Notes under the pieces: generated by a model
Database searches by the model: none
The model's input: the letters and a program-made list of their open reading frames with translations, nothing else
Told to the model about the DNA's origin: nothing
Translations under genes and position numbers: made by a program
NCBI GenBank assembly: GCA_902496845.1
Contig: CABVCJ010000036.1
Location: 1-20,817, forward strand
DNA from: an uncultured Collinsella sp.
GTDB lineage: Bacteria > Actinomycetota > Coriobacteriia > Coriobacteriales > Coriobacteriaceae
Length of the DNA stretch: 20,817 nt
Direction of reading: 5' to 3'
Shown: positions 7,310 to 13,750 of the stretch, in pieces
Numbering within the stretch: the first letter of the stretch is position 1
Layout of the letters: each line of letters begins with the position of its first letter

Positions 7310-7468
7310 CCGCCGTTCTACCGAACGGCGGACCGGCCGACGCTGCGCACCCGGCATTTGGCCAATCTGCCGTTCAATTTCAAAGGCGCGACCAGAAGGT
7401 CAGCGCCTTTTCATTTCACGGCACCTTGGCTCAAATGACGGGCGCTCGCTGACATTGCCAAAACGTCG
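7310..7468 (+). other. Two-hairpin structured element D1 (partner of 15698-15860)
   Basis: Hairpin 1 has a 9-bp stem (7310-7318 with 7323-7331) and a TACC loop. Hairpin 2 has an 8-bp stem AAAGGCGC/GCGCCTTT (7382-7389 with 7403-7410), a single unpaired A, and the invariant inner hairpin GACC-AGAA-GGTC (7390-7401). The same layout recurs at 15698-15860 with different stem sequences but identical loops. The tails also match (GGCACCTTG...TTGCCAAAAC). It lies in the 3' region of the SIS-1 gene. It could be a 3'-UTR regulatory element or terminator, an sRNA, or a palindromic repeat. Confidence 0.7.
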
Positions 7469-7482
7469 GCGTTGCCGTGGTT

Positions 7483-7522
7483 GGCACTTGGGGACGTTCC
7501 TTTTGTGCCGGCACTTGGGGAC
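7483..7522. repeat. Tandem GGCACTTGGGGAC motif (REP-like)
   Basis: GGCACTTGGGGAC occurs at 7483-7495 and again at 7510-7522, a period of 27 bp, followed by GTTCC or ACTCC. Short GGGAC-containing palindromic motifs of this kind are common extragenic repeats in bacterial genomes. No coding potential is seen between the D1 element and the EamA promoter region. Confidence 0.5.
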
Positions 7523-7572
7523 ACTCCTGGGAATCATTTCCTCGTTTGCCGATTTGTGTCTTGAAAAATGTA

Positions 7573-7588
7573 TATAACGACTATAACG
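7573..7588. promoter_or_regulatory. Putative operator 2a before the EamA transporter
   Basis: TATAACGACTATAACG is a direct repeat of TATAACG separated by AC. It matches 14 of 16 positions of the site at 8862-8877 in front of the PTS operon, in the same orientation, and lies 40 bp before the TTG start of the transporter. It implies one regulator for both units. Confidence 0.55.
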
Positions 7589-7628
7589 TAGTGTGAAACA
7601 TATTGGAAACAATACCGAGGAGGCTGCG

Positions 7629-8711
7629 TTGAAGAAAAGCAATCTGGGCTATGTGCTGGTGCTGGTCGCCGCGCTTATGTGGGGCAGCATCGGAATCTTT
7701 GTAAACGGCATCTCGGCCATGGGCGTTTCATCCCAGAGCATGGCTGCCTTTCGCTTGTTGGTCGGAGCGCTTATCTTGGCACCGGTCCTGATGTTTATGG
7801 GCTGCCGTCCGGGTGAGGGGTCTACCGTGGCTCAGGGTCCGCTGGCCCTGTTCAAGGCAAGCCCCAAAGAGCTCGTCCCCTGCGCGCTTGTCGGTATCGT
7901 CGGTCTGGCCGCCGCCAACACCTGCTATTACGAGTGCATGGGCGAGGTCGGCATGTCCACGGCCTCGGTGCTGCTCTACACCTCGCCGGTGTTTGGTGTC
8001 ATGCTCGGCCGCGTACTTTATCGCGAGGACGTGACCCCCAACAAGCTCGTTGCCATTGTCTTTAACATCGTTGGCTGCGTGCTTGCAGTGACCAATGGCG
8101 ACCTTTCCGGTTTCCATTTTTCGGTTTGGGGCGTCACGTCGGGCGTGATTGCAGGCCTTTGTGGTGCGTCGCTCGCGGTGTTTAGCCGGATAGCAACCAA
8201 GACGGTCCACCCGCTGGCTGTCACGTTTTGGGGCTTTGTTTTTGGCGGTGCGGTTATGGCGGCTATCGCGGCTCCGTGGCCGGATGTCGCCGCGGCAATG
8301 TCGCCACAGCTGCTGCTGCTGTTCCTTGGCTTTGGACTCATCCCCACAGCTGTGGCCTACATCTTATATATGCAGGGTCTGTCCATGGGGCTCGAGACAT
8401 CGAAAGTTCCCGTCGTAATGTCATTCGAGACGGTCGTCACCGTACTGCTGGGCATTGGTGTCTACGCCGAGCCCGCCGGCGCGATCAAGGTCCTGGGCAT
8501 CGTGCTGGTGCTCGCGTCCATTCTGATTATGAACACCGACTTCTCCAAGCTGCGCAACAGTGAGTTTGTCGGTCATGTCGTTGAGAGCATGACCTTTAAG
8601 CCTAACGCGTGGTGGACCGAAAAATCTCAGGACATGGATCTGTTTAAGGAACGCACCGGCATCGCGCTGGAGCCCACCGTACAGGAAAGCCCCTGGTACT
8701 TCGTGCGATAG
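7629..8711 (+). CDS. EamA/DMT-superfamily transporter
   Basis: This is a 360-residue inner-membrane protein with two EamA repeats and about ten hydrophobic helices. The first is LGYVLVLVAALMWGSIGIFV with the typical WG-S-G-F; the second half contains SVWGVTSGVIAGLCGASLAVFSR and a terminal VLGIVLVLASILIM. EamA proteins are drug/metabolite carriers, many exporting amino acids or sugars. The start is TTG 7629 because GAGGAGG (7617-7623) lies 5 nt upstream; the GTG at 7593 has no such site. A hydrophilic tail of about 50 residues (311-360, ending ESPWYFVR) after the last helix is unusual for the family. It sits between deglycase 1 and the PTS, shares an operator with the PTS, and could move the freed amine or amino acid. 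That role is inferred. Confidence 0.88.
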   Translation: MKKSNLGYVLVLVAALMWGSIGIFVNGISAMGVSSQSMAAFRLLVGALILAPVLMFMGCRPGEGSTVAQGPLALFKASPKELVPCALVGIVGLAAANTCYYECMGEVGMSTASVLLYTSPVFGVMLGRVLYREDVTPNKLVAIVFNIVGCVLAVTNGDLSGFHFSVWGVTSGVIAGLCGASLAVFSRIATKTVHPLAVTFWGFVFGGAVMAAIAAPWPDVAAAMSPQLLLLFLGFGLIPTAVAYILYMQGLSMGLETSKVPVVMSFETVVTVLLGIGVYAEPAGAIKVLGIVLVLASILIMNTDFSKLRNSEFVGHVVESMTFKPNAWWTEKSQDMDLFKERTGIALEPTVQESPWYFVR

Positions 8712-8840
8712 GGGATGGGCGAGGCGTCTGATCGGGTGCCGACAAGACAGTGCCGGCCTGCCCGGCCCCAACGTTTCAAGTACGTTAAACCCGTCAACGG
8801 TCGATTTTCACCCGCGAACGGTCTTTATACTAATTAGCAA

Positions 8841-8877
8841 TATAAGCAACGTATAAGACGTTATAATGACCATAACG
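8841..8877. promoter_or_regulatory. Phased operator array and likely promoter of the PTS operon (contains operator 2b)
   Basis: Four TATAANG-like half-sites start at 8841 (TATAAGC), 8852 (TATAAGA), 8862 (TATAATG) and 8871 (CATAACG), 9-11 bp apart, so all face the same side of the helix. The last two make TATAATGACCATAACG (8862-8877), nearly identical to the site before the EamA gene. TATAAT at 8862-8867 could also be the -10 box, although no convincing -35 is seen. The array ends 16 bp before the IIAB start codon. Confidence 0.55.
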
Positions 8878-8893
8878 AAAAGGAGGAGGCAAG

Positions 8894-9817
8894 ATGAATC
8901 AGATCATTCTCGCATCTCATGGCGGCCTGGCCGCAGGCGCCAAAGACACGCTCGAGATGGTTCTCGGCGACGTGTCGAACGTCCACGTCGTGTCGCTTGC
9001 TCGTGACGACAAGGAGCCCATCACCAATAAGGTTGAGGCTATGATCGCCACGTTCAACGCGGACGACACCGTCTATGTGCTGACCGATATGCTCGGCAGC
9101 TCGGTCAACAACAACATGGTCGAGCTTTCCAAGAACGGCACGAAGTTCACGGTTGTCAGCGGTTTCAACATCCCGCTGGCGCTCACGCTCGCTATGAGCC
9201 CCGTCCCCGTCAAGGGCGCCGAGCTCGCGGCCCTCATCAACGAGGCCCGCACCGGTCTGACCAACCCCAACGCACCGGTCGAGGCCGCCGCGGCTCCCGC
9301 CAAGAAGGCCAAGGCGTCCCGTCACAGCTCCGGTCCCGCCAAGATCGTCCTCGCACGTCTTGACTACCGTCTGCTGCACGGCCAGGTCGTCTTTACCTGG
9401 ACCACCAAGGTTCAGGCCGAGCGCATCATCGTCGTCGACAACGCTGCCGCCAACGATGACATCAAGAAGGGCGCTCTTAAGCTTGCCAAGCCCCAGGGCG
9501 TGCGCCTGAACGTCTTCACCGTCGAGCGTGCCCTCGCCAAGATGGACAAGCTCAACACCCTCGGCGAGCGCGTCATGTTCGTCTTTGGCAACACGGCCGA
9601 GATGCTGCAGTTCTGCCAGGGCTACAAGCTCGACGCTATCAACCTGGGCGCCACCGCCAACCACGACGGTGCCGATCAGATTGGCGGCAAGGACAGCTCC
9701 GTCTTCCTCGACGCCACCCAGAAGGCCGACGTCAACCAGCTGCTCGACATGGGCATCAAGCTCTACGTCCAGCAGACCCCTACGTATCAGAGCGTCGACA
9801 TCGACGCCAAGCTGTAA
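8894..9817 (+). CDS. PTS mannose-class fused IIA-IIB component
   Basis: This is a cytoplasmic phosphotransfer protein of 307 residues. The IIA domain (about 1-125) receives phosphate from HPr on H9 (IILASHGGLAAG). An Ala/Lys-rich linker (about 130-150) leads to the IIB domain (about 152-307), whose phosphohistidine is H162 in ARLDYRLLHGQVV. IIB then phosphorylates the incoming sugar, normally on C6. Most IIB proteins have DDR before the active-site His; here it is DYR. ATG 8894 has a strong AGGAGGAGG (8881-8889). The order IIAB-IIC-IID-SIS resembles the Salmonella gfr operon for glucoselysine and fructoselysine uptake, except that IIA and IIB are separate proteins there. Substrate assignment to Amadori compounds is inferred from the SIS deglycases. 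Confidence 0.93.
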   Translation: MNQIILASHGGLAAGAKDTLEMVLGDVSNVHVVSLARDDKEPITNKVEAMIATFNADDTVYVLTDMLGSSVNNNMVELSKNGTKFTVVSGFNIPLALTLAMSPVPVKGAELAALINEARTGLTNPNAPVEAAAAPAKKAKASRHSSGPAKIVLARLDYRLLHGQVVFTWTTKVQAERIIVVDNAAANDDIKKGALKLAKPQGVRLNVFTVERALAKMDKLNTLGERVMFVFGNTAEMLQFCQGYKLDAINLGATANHDGADQIGGKDSSVFLDATQKADVNQLLDMGIKLYVQQTPTYQSVDIDAKL

Positions 9818-9853
9818 TCAACCAGGCTTTTGCCTGACTGAAAGGAGAAGGGT

Positions 9854-10648
9854 ATGAATACGTTCATCAGTGCGGTGCTCGTCGGCCTCGTCGGCGTGTT
9901 CTGCATGTGGGACTCCCGCCTGCTCGGTCGTCTTAACTTCGAGCAGCCCCTCGTTGGCGCTACGCTCGTCGGTCTGCTGTTGGGCGATGTGCCCACCGGC
10001 CTTGCCGTCGGTGCCGCCGTCGAGCTCGTGTCCATGGGCCTGGTGCAGGTCGGCGCCGCCGTTCCGCCCGATATGGTCCTGGGCGGCATCGTGGCCGCTG
10101 CCTTTGCGTGCCTGACCGATGCTTCTGCCGAGACCGCCATGACGATCGCCATCCCGGTCGCCGTCCTGGGTCAGCTCCTCGGCATCGTGTTCCGTTCCAT
10201 CATCGCCGCCCTCACCCATGTGGCAGATAACGCGATCGATAACGGAAAGTTCAAGACCGCCTACCGTATGCACATCTGCGCCGGCTCCGGTCTGTACGCC
10301 ATCATGTACTTCCTGCCGATCTTCCTCGCCGTCTTTGTTGGCACCGACCTGGTTCAGGCCATCGTCAACATGGTTCCCGAGTGGCTGTCCACCGGTCTTA
10401 ACGTTTCGACCAAGATCATGACCGCCTACGGCTTGGCCCTGCTGCTCACCATGATGATCAAGAAGGGTATGACTCCGTTCCTGTTCATCGGTTTCCTGCT
10501 CGCCGCTTACCTCAACCTGTCCGTCATCGCGGTCGCTCTGATCGGTGTGTGCCTGGCTGTCGTCTTCATGGGCTTCAAGTTCAACGATTCCCATGCAGCC
10601 GCCGGTGTCGATTCCGACTACGATCCGCTCGAAGACGACGAAGACTAA
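9854..10648 (+). CDS. PTS mannose-class IIC membrane component
   Basis: This 264-residue integral membrane subunit of a mannose-family PTS forms the sugar-translocating pore together with IID. Hydrophobic segments cover most of the protein. The family stretch QPLVGATLVGLLLGDVPTGL and AVELVSMGLVQVGAAVPPD is clear, and the C-terminus is acidic (DYDPLEDDED). ATG 9854 follows AAAGGAGAAGG at 9841-9851, 36 nt after the IIAB stop, so it is in the same transcript. Its TAA stop (10646-10648) overlaps the AAGGAGG of the next gene, pointing to coupled translation with IID. 10 or so of every 12 Phe codons are TTC, consistent with high expression. The specific sugar is not readable from sequence. Confidence 0.93.
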   Translation: MNTFISAVLVGLVGVFCMWDSRLLGRLNFEQPLVGATLVGLLLGDVPTGLAVGAAVELVSMGLVQVGAAVPPDMVLGGIVAAAFACLTDASAETAMTIAIPVAVLGQLLGIVFRSIIAALTHVADNAIDNGKFKTAYRMHICAGSGLYAIMYFLPIFLAVFVGTDLVQAIVNMVPEWLSTGLNVSTKIMTAYGLALLLTMMIKKGMTPFLFIGFLLAAYLNLSVIAVALIGVCLAVVFMGFKFNDSHAAAGVDSDYDPLEDDED

Positions 10649-10661
10649 GGAGGAACACACT

Positions 10662-11495
10662 ATGGCAACCGCAACCAAGGACGTGTCCCTGAACAAGAAG
10701 GTCAGCCAGTTCTTCTGGCGCTCCTGGGCCATCCAGGCCTCTTGGAACTACGAGCGTCAGATGAACATGGGCTTCCTCTACGGCATGGTTCCCACGCTCG
10801 ATCGCCTCTATCCGGATGAGTCCGACCCCAAGCAGCTCGCTGCTAAGAAAGAGGCTTACCACCGTCACATGGCGTTCTACAACTGCACCCCGCAGACGAG
10901 CGCTTTCATCCTGGGCCTCTCCGCCTCCATGGAGGAGGAGTACGCCAAGGATCCCGAGAACTTCGACCCCGATTCGATCAACGCGGTCAAGACCTCCCTC
11001 ATGGGTCCGCTTTCCGGCATCGGTGACTCCTTCTTCCAGGGCACCATCCGCGTTATCGCCTTTGGCCTGGGCGTTCAGCTGGCTCAGCAGGGCTCCATCA
11101 TGGGCCCGATTCTGGCCATGCTCATCTCCATCGTCCCCTCTGTGCTGATCACTTGGTTCGCAGCCAAGATGGGCTATCAGGGCGGCCACGAGTACCTGAG
11201 CAAGCTTCAGGGCGGCGACCTCATGGAGAAGCTCATGTATGTCTGCGGCATCGTGGGTCTTATGTCCGTGGGTGGCATGATCGCTACGCTGATCGGCGCC
11301 ACCACCCCGCTGCAGTTCGCTGAGGGCACCGTCGTTATCCAGGACATCCTGGACGGCATGATGCCCCAGATGATCTCCCTTGGCCTCACCGGCCTTATGT
11401 ACTGGCTCATCAAGAAGAACGTCAACACCGGTTGGCTTCTCGTGATCGCCATCGTGGGCGGCATCGCCCTCTCCGCGGCCGGCATCCTGGCCTAG
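10662..11495 (+). CDS. PTS mannose-class IID membrane component
   Basis: This 277-residue IID subunit of the ManZ type works with IIC in sugar translocation. The N-terminal SQFFWRSWAIQASWNYERQMNMGF segment, TPQTSAFILGLSASMEEEYA and SLMGPLSGIGDSFFQGTIR are the typical family landmarks, and hydrophobic helices occupy the C-terminal half. The start is ATG 10662 with AAGGAGG (10647-10653) overlapping the IIC stop; an upstream in-frame extension inside the IIC gene is rejected. Codon use is strongly biased (TTC for nearly all Phe), as in the neighbouring PTS genes. The downstream spacer contains two strong hairpins before deglycase 2, which may lower expression of the enzyme relative to the transporter. 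Confidence 0.93.
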   Translation: MATATKDVSLNKKVSQFFWRSWAIQASWNYERQMNMGFLYGMVPTLDRLYPDESDPKQLAAKKEAYHRHMAFYNCTPQTSAFILGLSASMEEEYAKDPENFDPDSINAVKTSLMGPLSGIGDSFFQGTIRVIAFGLGVQLAQQGSIMGPILAMLISIVPSVLITWFAAKMGYQGGHEYLSKLQGGDLMEKLMYVCGIVGLMSVGGMIATLIGATTPLQFAEGTVVIQDILDGMMPQMISLGLTGLMYWLIKKNVNTGWLLVIAIVGGIALSAAGILA

Positions 11496-11529
11496 TCGCG
11501 ACCAAGCGTCTAACCGCTTTCCCCCGGGG

Positions 11530-11560
11530 GCCTGCCTGGCATCCCATACCCCAGGCAGGC
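11530..11560 (+). terminator. Intercistronic hairpin after IID (possible partial terminator or processing site)
   Basis: GCCTGCCTGG (11530-11539) pairs perfectly with CCAGGCAGGC (11551-11560) around an 11-nt loop, preceded by CCCCCGGGGG. The sequence after it (TTCCATTCCC) is only moderately T-rich, so it may act as a weak terminator or as a 3' stabiliser for the PTS mRNA rather than a full stop. Confidence 0.55.
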
Positions 11561-11573
11561 TTCCATTCCCAAA

Positions 11574-11604
11574 ATGCGACAATGGGACAGTCCCCTTGTC
11601 GCAT
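11574..11604. repeat. Palindromic GGGACAGTCCC repeat (REP-like)
   Basis: This 31-nt near-perfect palindrome has ATGCGACAA (11574-11582) and TTGTCGCAT (11596-11604) as outer arms, with GGGAC-A-GTCCC in the centre and a single T/C mismatch. It resembles common extragenic palindromic repeats and sits between the PTS genes and deglycase 2. Confidence 0.6.
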
Positions 11605-11694
11605 CCTCAACGGGCCGGCGACTCGGTCCAAACCACGGTAACCCTGCGAGCGCCCGGCAATGTGGCGCCGCAAAAATCGAAAGGAATGTGTCAG

Positions 11695-12678
11695 ATGTAC
11701 GAGATCGACCTTAACCTCCCTAAGCAGATCGTCGCTGACGTCCTGTCCAACCACGAGATCCACAGCGTCGCCTTCGTCGGCTGCGGTGCTTCCATGTCCG
11801 ACCTTTACCCCGCCAAGTACTTCCTGGCCAACAACACGGACAAGCTGAACGTTCAGATCTTCACCGCTAACGAGTTCAACTACGACACGCCTTCCTGGGT
11901 CAACGAGCACACCTTCGTGATCACCTGCTCCCTCGGTGGCTCCACGCCCGAGACCGTCGAGGCCAACAAGACCGCCAAGAAGCACAACTGCCCGGTCGTC
12001 TCCCTCACCAACAAGGCTGGCTCCGCTCTGACCGTCGACGCTGACTACGTCATCGTTCACGGCTTCCACGCCAACTTCGCTGCCAAGTGCGAGAAGCCCG
12101 GCTACGCCATCGCTCTTGCTGTCGAGATCCTTCAGCAGACCGAGGGCTATGACCACTACGAGGACATGATCACCGGCCTCACCAACGTCTTCGAGCTCTG
12201 CGAGAACGCCGCTCAGCACTGCAAGAAGCTCGCCAAGAAGTTCGCCGAGGACTTCAAGGACGACAAGATGATCTACTTCATGGCTTCCGGTGCCTCCGAG
12301 AAGATGGCTTATTCTCACGCCGCCTTCCTGTTCACCGAGATGCAGTGGATCGACGCCGCCGCCTACAACACCGGCGAGTACTTCCACGGCCCGTTCGAGG
12401 TTTCCACCGAGGGTAAGCCCTACGTCTTCTTCATGTCCGATGGCGCTACCCGTCCGATGGACGCCCGCGCCCTCACCTTCCTTGAGCGCATGGGCGCCAA
12501 GGTCGCTCTGATCGACTCCAAGGACTACGGCCTGGCTGACGCCGTGCCCGCGAGCGTCATCACCTACTTCAACCCGCTGCTGCACCTCGCCGTTATGCGC
12601 GAGTACGGCAACCAGATCGCCGAGGCCCGTCAGCACCCGCTGACCATGCGTCGCTACATGTGGAAGCTTTCCTACTAA
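11695..12678 (+). CDS. SIS-domain 6-phospho-Amadori deglycase 2 (FrlB/GfrF/FraB family)
   Basis: This 327-residue cytoplasmic enzyme would split a 6-phosphorylated Amadori product delivered by the PTS into hexose 6-phosphate and amine (for example glucose 6-phosphate plus lysine). The N-terminal SIS loop is VGCGASMSDLYPAKYF, with a phosphosugar loop CSLGGSTPET. The likely catalytic residues are E215 (FTEMQW) and H231 (NTGEYFHGPFE), numbered almost exactly as the FraB pair I recall (E214/H230). E228 is the conserved Glu of the GEYFHGP motif. It ends RRYMWKLSY. ATG 11695 has GAAAGGA at 11679-11685; ATG 11686 is too close to that site. All 19 Phe codons are TTC, the strongest codon bias seen in the window, so it is probably highly expressed. 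It is the enzyme most directly tied to the PTS operon. Confidence 0.88.
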   Translation: MYEIDLNLPKQIVADVLSNHEIHSVAFVGCGASMSDLYPAKYFLANNTDKLNVQIFTANEFNYDTPSWVNEHTFVITCSLGGSTPETVEANKTAKKHNCPVVSLTNKAGSALTVDADYVIVHGFHANFAAKCEKPGYAIALAVEILQQTEGYDHYEDMITGLTNVFELCENAAQHCKKLAKKFAEDFKDDKMIYFMASGASEKMAYSHAAFLFTEMQWIDAAAYNTGEYFHGPFEVSTEGKPYVFFMSDGATRPMDARALTFLERMGAKVALIDSKDYGLADAVPASVITYFNPLLHLAVMREYGNQIAEARQHPLTMRRYMWKLSY

Positions 12679-12712
12679 TCACAAGTAAGTAGACCTTACG
12701 GGTTGATTGAGA

Positions 12713-12744
12713 GGGGATGGGGTTTTGCGCCCCGTCCCCTTTTT
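12713..12744 (+). terminator. Intrinsic terminator of the PTS/deglycase 2 operon
   Basis: GGGGATGGGG (12713-12722) pairs with CCCCGTCCCC (12730-12739), with one T-G wobble and a 7-nt loop, and is followed by five T. It lies 34 nt after the deglycase 2 stop. The HAD gene ribosome site begins 7 nt later, so HAD expression would depend on readthrough or on a hidden promoter. Confidence 0.9.
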
Positions 12745-12764
12745 GCTATCGAAAGGAGATGCGT

Positions 12765-13394
12765 ATGATCAAGGCAGTGCTGTTTGATATGGACGGCGTG
12801 CTGGTCGATACCGAGTGGTTCTACAACCGTCGTCGCGTGGCGTTTATGGAGGAGAAGGGCTTTCACTTTGACGAAATCCCCGATCTTTCGGGGTCTAATG
12901 AGCCGGCCATTTGGGAGGCGCTGGTGCCCGACGATGTTGAGCTGCGCGAGCGCCTGCGCGTGGAGTATAAGCAGGTTTACAGCCCGGACCATCCCGTTCC
13001 GTATGCCGAGCTGCTCAACGAGCAGACGGAGCCGGTGATGCGCGAGCTGCACGAGCGTGGCGTGAAGTGTGCCATCGCGAGCTCGTCCTATCGCGAGCTG
13101 ATCGACGAGCTGGTGGAGATTGCCGGTATCGCCGACGTGCTGGACTACACCATCAGCGGCCACGAGTGCAGTGCGTTTAAGCCCGACCCCGAGATCTACC
13201 TGCGTGCCATGGAGGCGCTGGGGGTGGAGCCTGCCGAGTGCCTGGTTATCGAGGATTCGCCTTTGGGGATCGAGGCCGGCAAGCGCTCCGGCGCCCGCGT
13301 CCTGGCACTGCGTCCGCACGAGGGCGTCAACCTGGACCAGTCCGCCGCCGACACCATCATCGACAACCTGACAGACATTTTGACCGCTTTGTAG
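12765..13394 (+). CDS. HAD-superfamily hydrolase, subfamily IA (beta-phosphoglucomutase/phosphatase-like)
   Basis: This 209-residue cytoplasmic HAD enzyme is probably a sugar-phosphate phosphatase or mutase. Motif I is FDMDGVLVDTE with nucleophile D8 and acid/base D10. Motif II is the Ser in AIASSSYRELI, motif III is K139 in AFKPDPEIYL, and motif IV is E163-D164 in VIEDSPLGIEAGKRSG. ATG 12765 is preferred over ATG 12759 because GAAAGGAG (12751-12758) gives 6-nt spacing only to the former. It follows the PTS/deglycase operon and could remove surplus sugar phosphate, but that link is positional only. The last codons (DILTAL) and the TAG stop lie inside the hairpin repeat at 13377-13611, so the C-terminus seems to be supplied by the repeat. 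Confidence 0.88.
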   Translation: MIKAVLFDMDGVLVDTEWFYNRRRVAFMEEKGFHFDEIPDLSGSNEPAIWEALVPDDVELRERLRVEYKQVYSPDHPVPYAELLNEQTEPVMRELHERGVKCAIASSSYRELIDELVEIAGIADVLDYTISGHECSAFKPDPEIYLRAMEALGVEPAECLVIEDSPLGIEAGKRSGARVLALRPHEGVNLDQSAADTIIDNLTDILTAL

Positions 13395-13611
13395 TGTCAA
13401 TCCGCCGCGAGAAGCACTGGTTCACACGTCTTTTACTGCGGATTGGCTTAATTTTTCATCTATTTTGATCCGTTTGGCTGCGATTCGGGCTAAGTGAGTA
13501 GACTTTTTGGCGCAGACCGAGCACAAAACATATCTTCCTTTGTAAAACCGCAGGTCACAGAGGTGGCTATTTTTGGGTGTGCTCGGCAGATCGTAAAAAG
13601 TCTACTCACTT
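13377..13611 (+). repeat. Long hairpin repeat, copy B (pair of 4991-5226)
   Basis: This has the same architecture and orientation as copy A. The outer arms AAGTGAGTAGACTTTTT (13492-13508) pair exactly over 17 bp with 13595-13611; the inner arms CCGAGCACA (13517-13525) pair with TGTGCTCGG (13578-13586). The apical motif AAAACCGCAGG is at 13544-13554. Relative to copy A, the pair T5131-A5199 is replaced by C13517-G13586, a compensatory change. It overlaps the end of the HAD gene and fills most of the gap before the YitT-type gene. Confidence 0.9.
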
Positions 13612-13696
13612 GGAATTTTGCCCTTTGGTCGTGGGCGTTGCTGGTCCCGTTTTGGTTGTCGAGGGAGGGTGAATTGAAGCGCCCTCGCACGCGCCA

Positions 13697-13705
13697 TGCT
13701 ACAAT
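13697..13705 (+). promoter_or_regulatory. Extended -10 promoter for the YitT-type gene
   Basis: TGCTACAAT is an extended -10 element (TG-N-TACAAT) 46 nt before the GTG start. TTGAAG at 13674-13679 lies 20 nt upstream, too far for a standard -35, so the extended -10 would do most of the work. Confidence 0.45.
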
Positions 13706-13750
13706 CGCCGACATGCCCCACAACTATATCTGCCTTCGAAAGGAGCCTGC

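Noticed and set aside
8894..11495. Assignment to mannose or N-acetylgalactosamine transport
   Set aside because: The PTS class is mannose-type, but the operon lacks aldolase, deacetylase or mannose-6-phosphate isomerase genes and instead carries SIS deglycase-type enzymes.
11596..11694. Longer N-terminus for deglycase 2 from an upstream in-frame TTG
   Set aside because: It would begin inside the palindromic repeat, has no ribosome site, and adds residues not seen in the paralogues; ATG 11695 has a well-spaced GAAAGGA.
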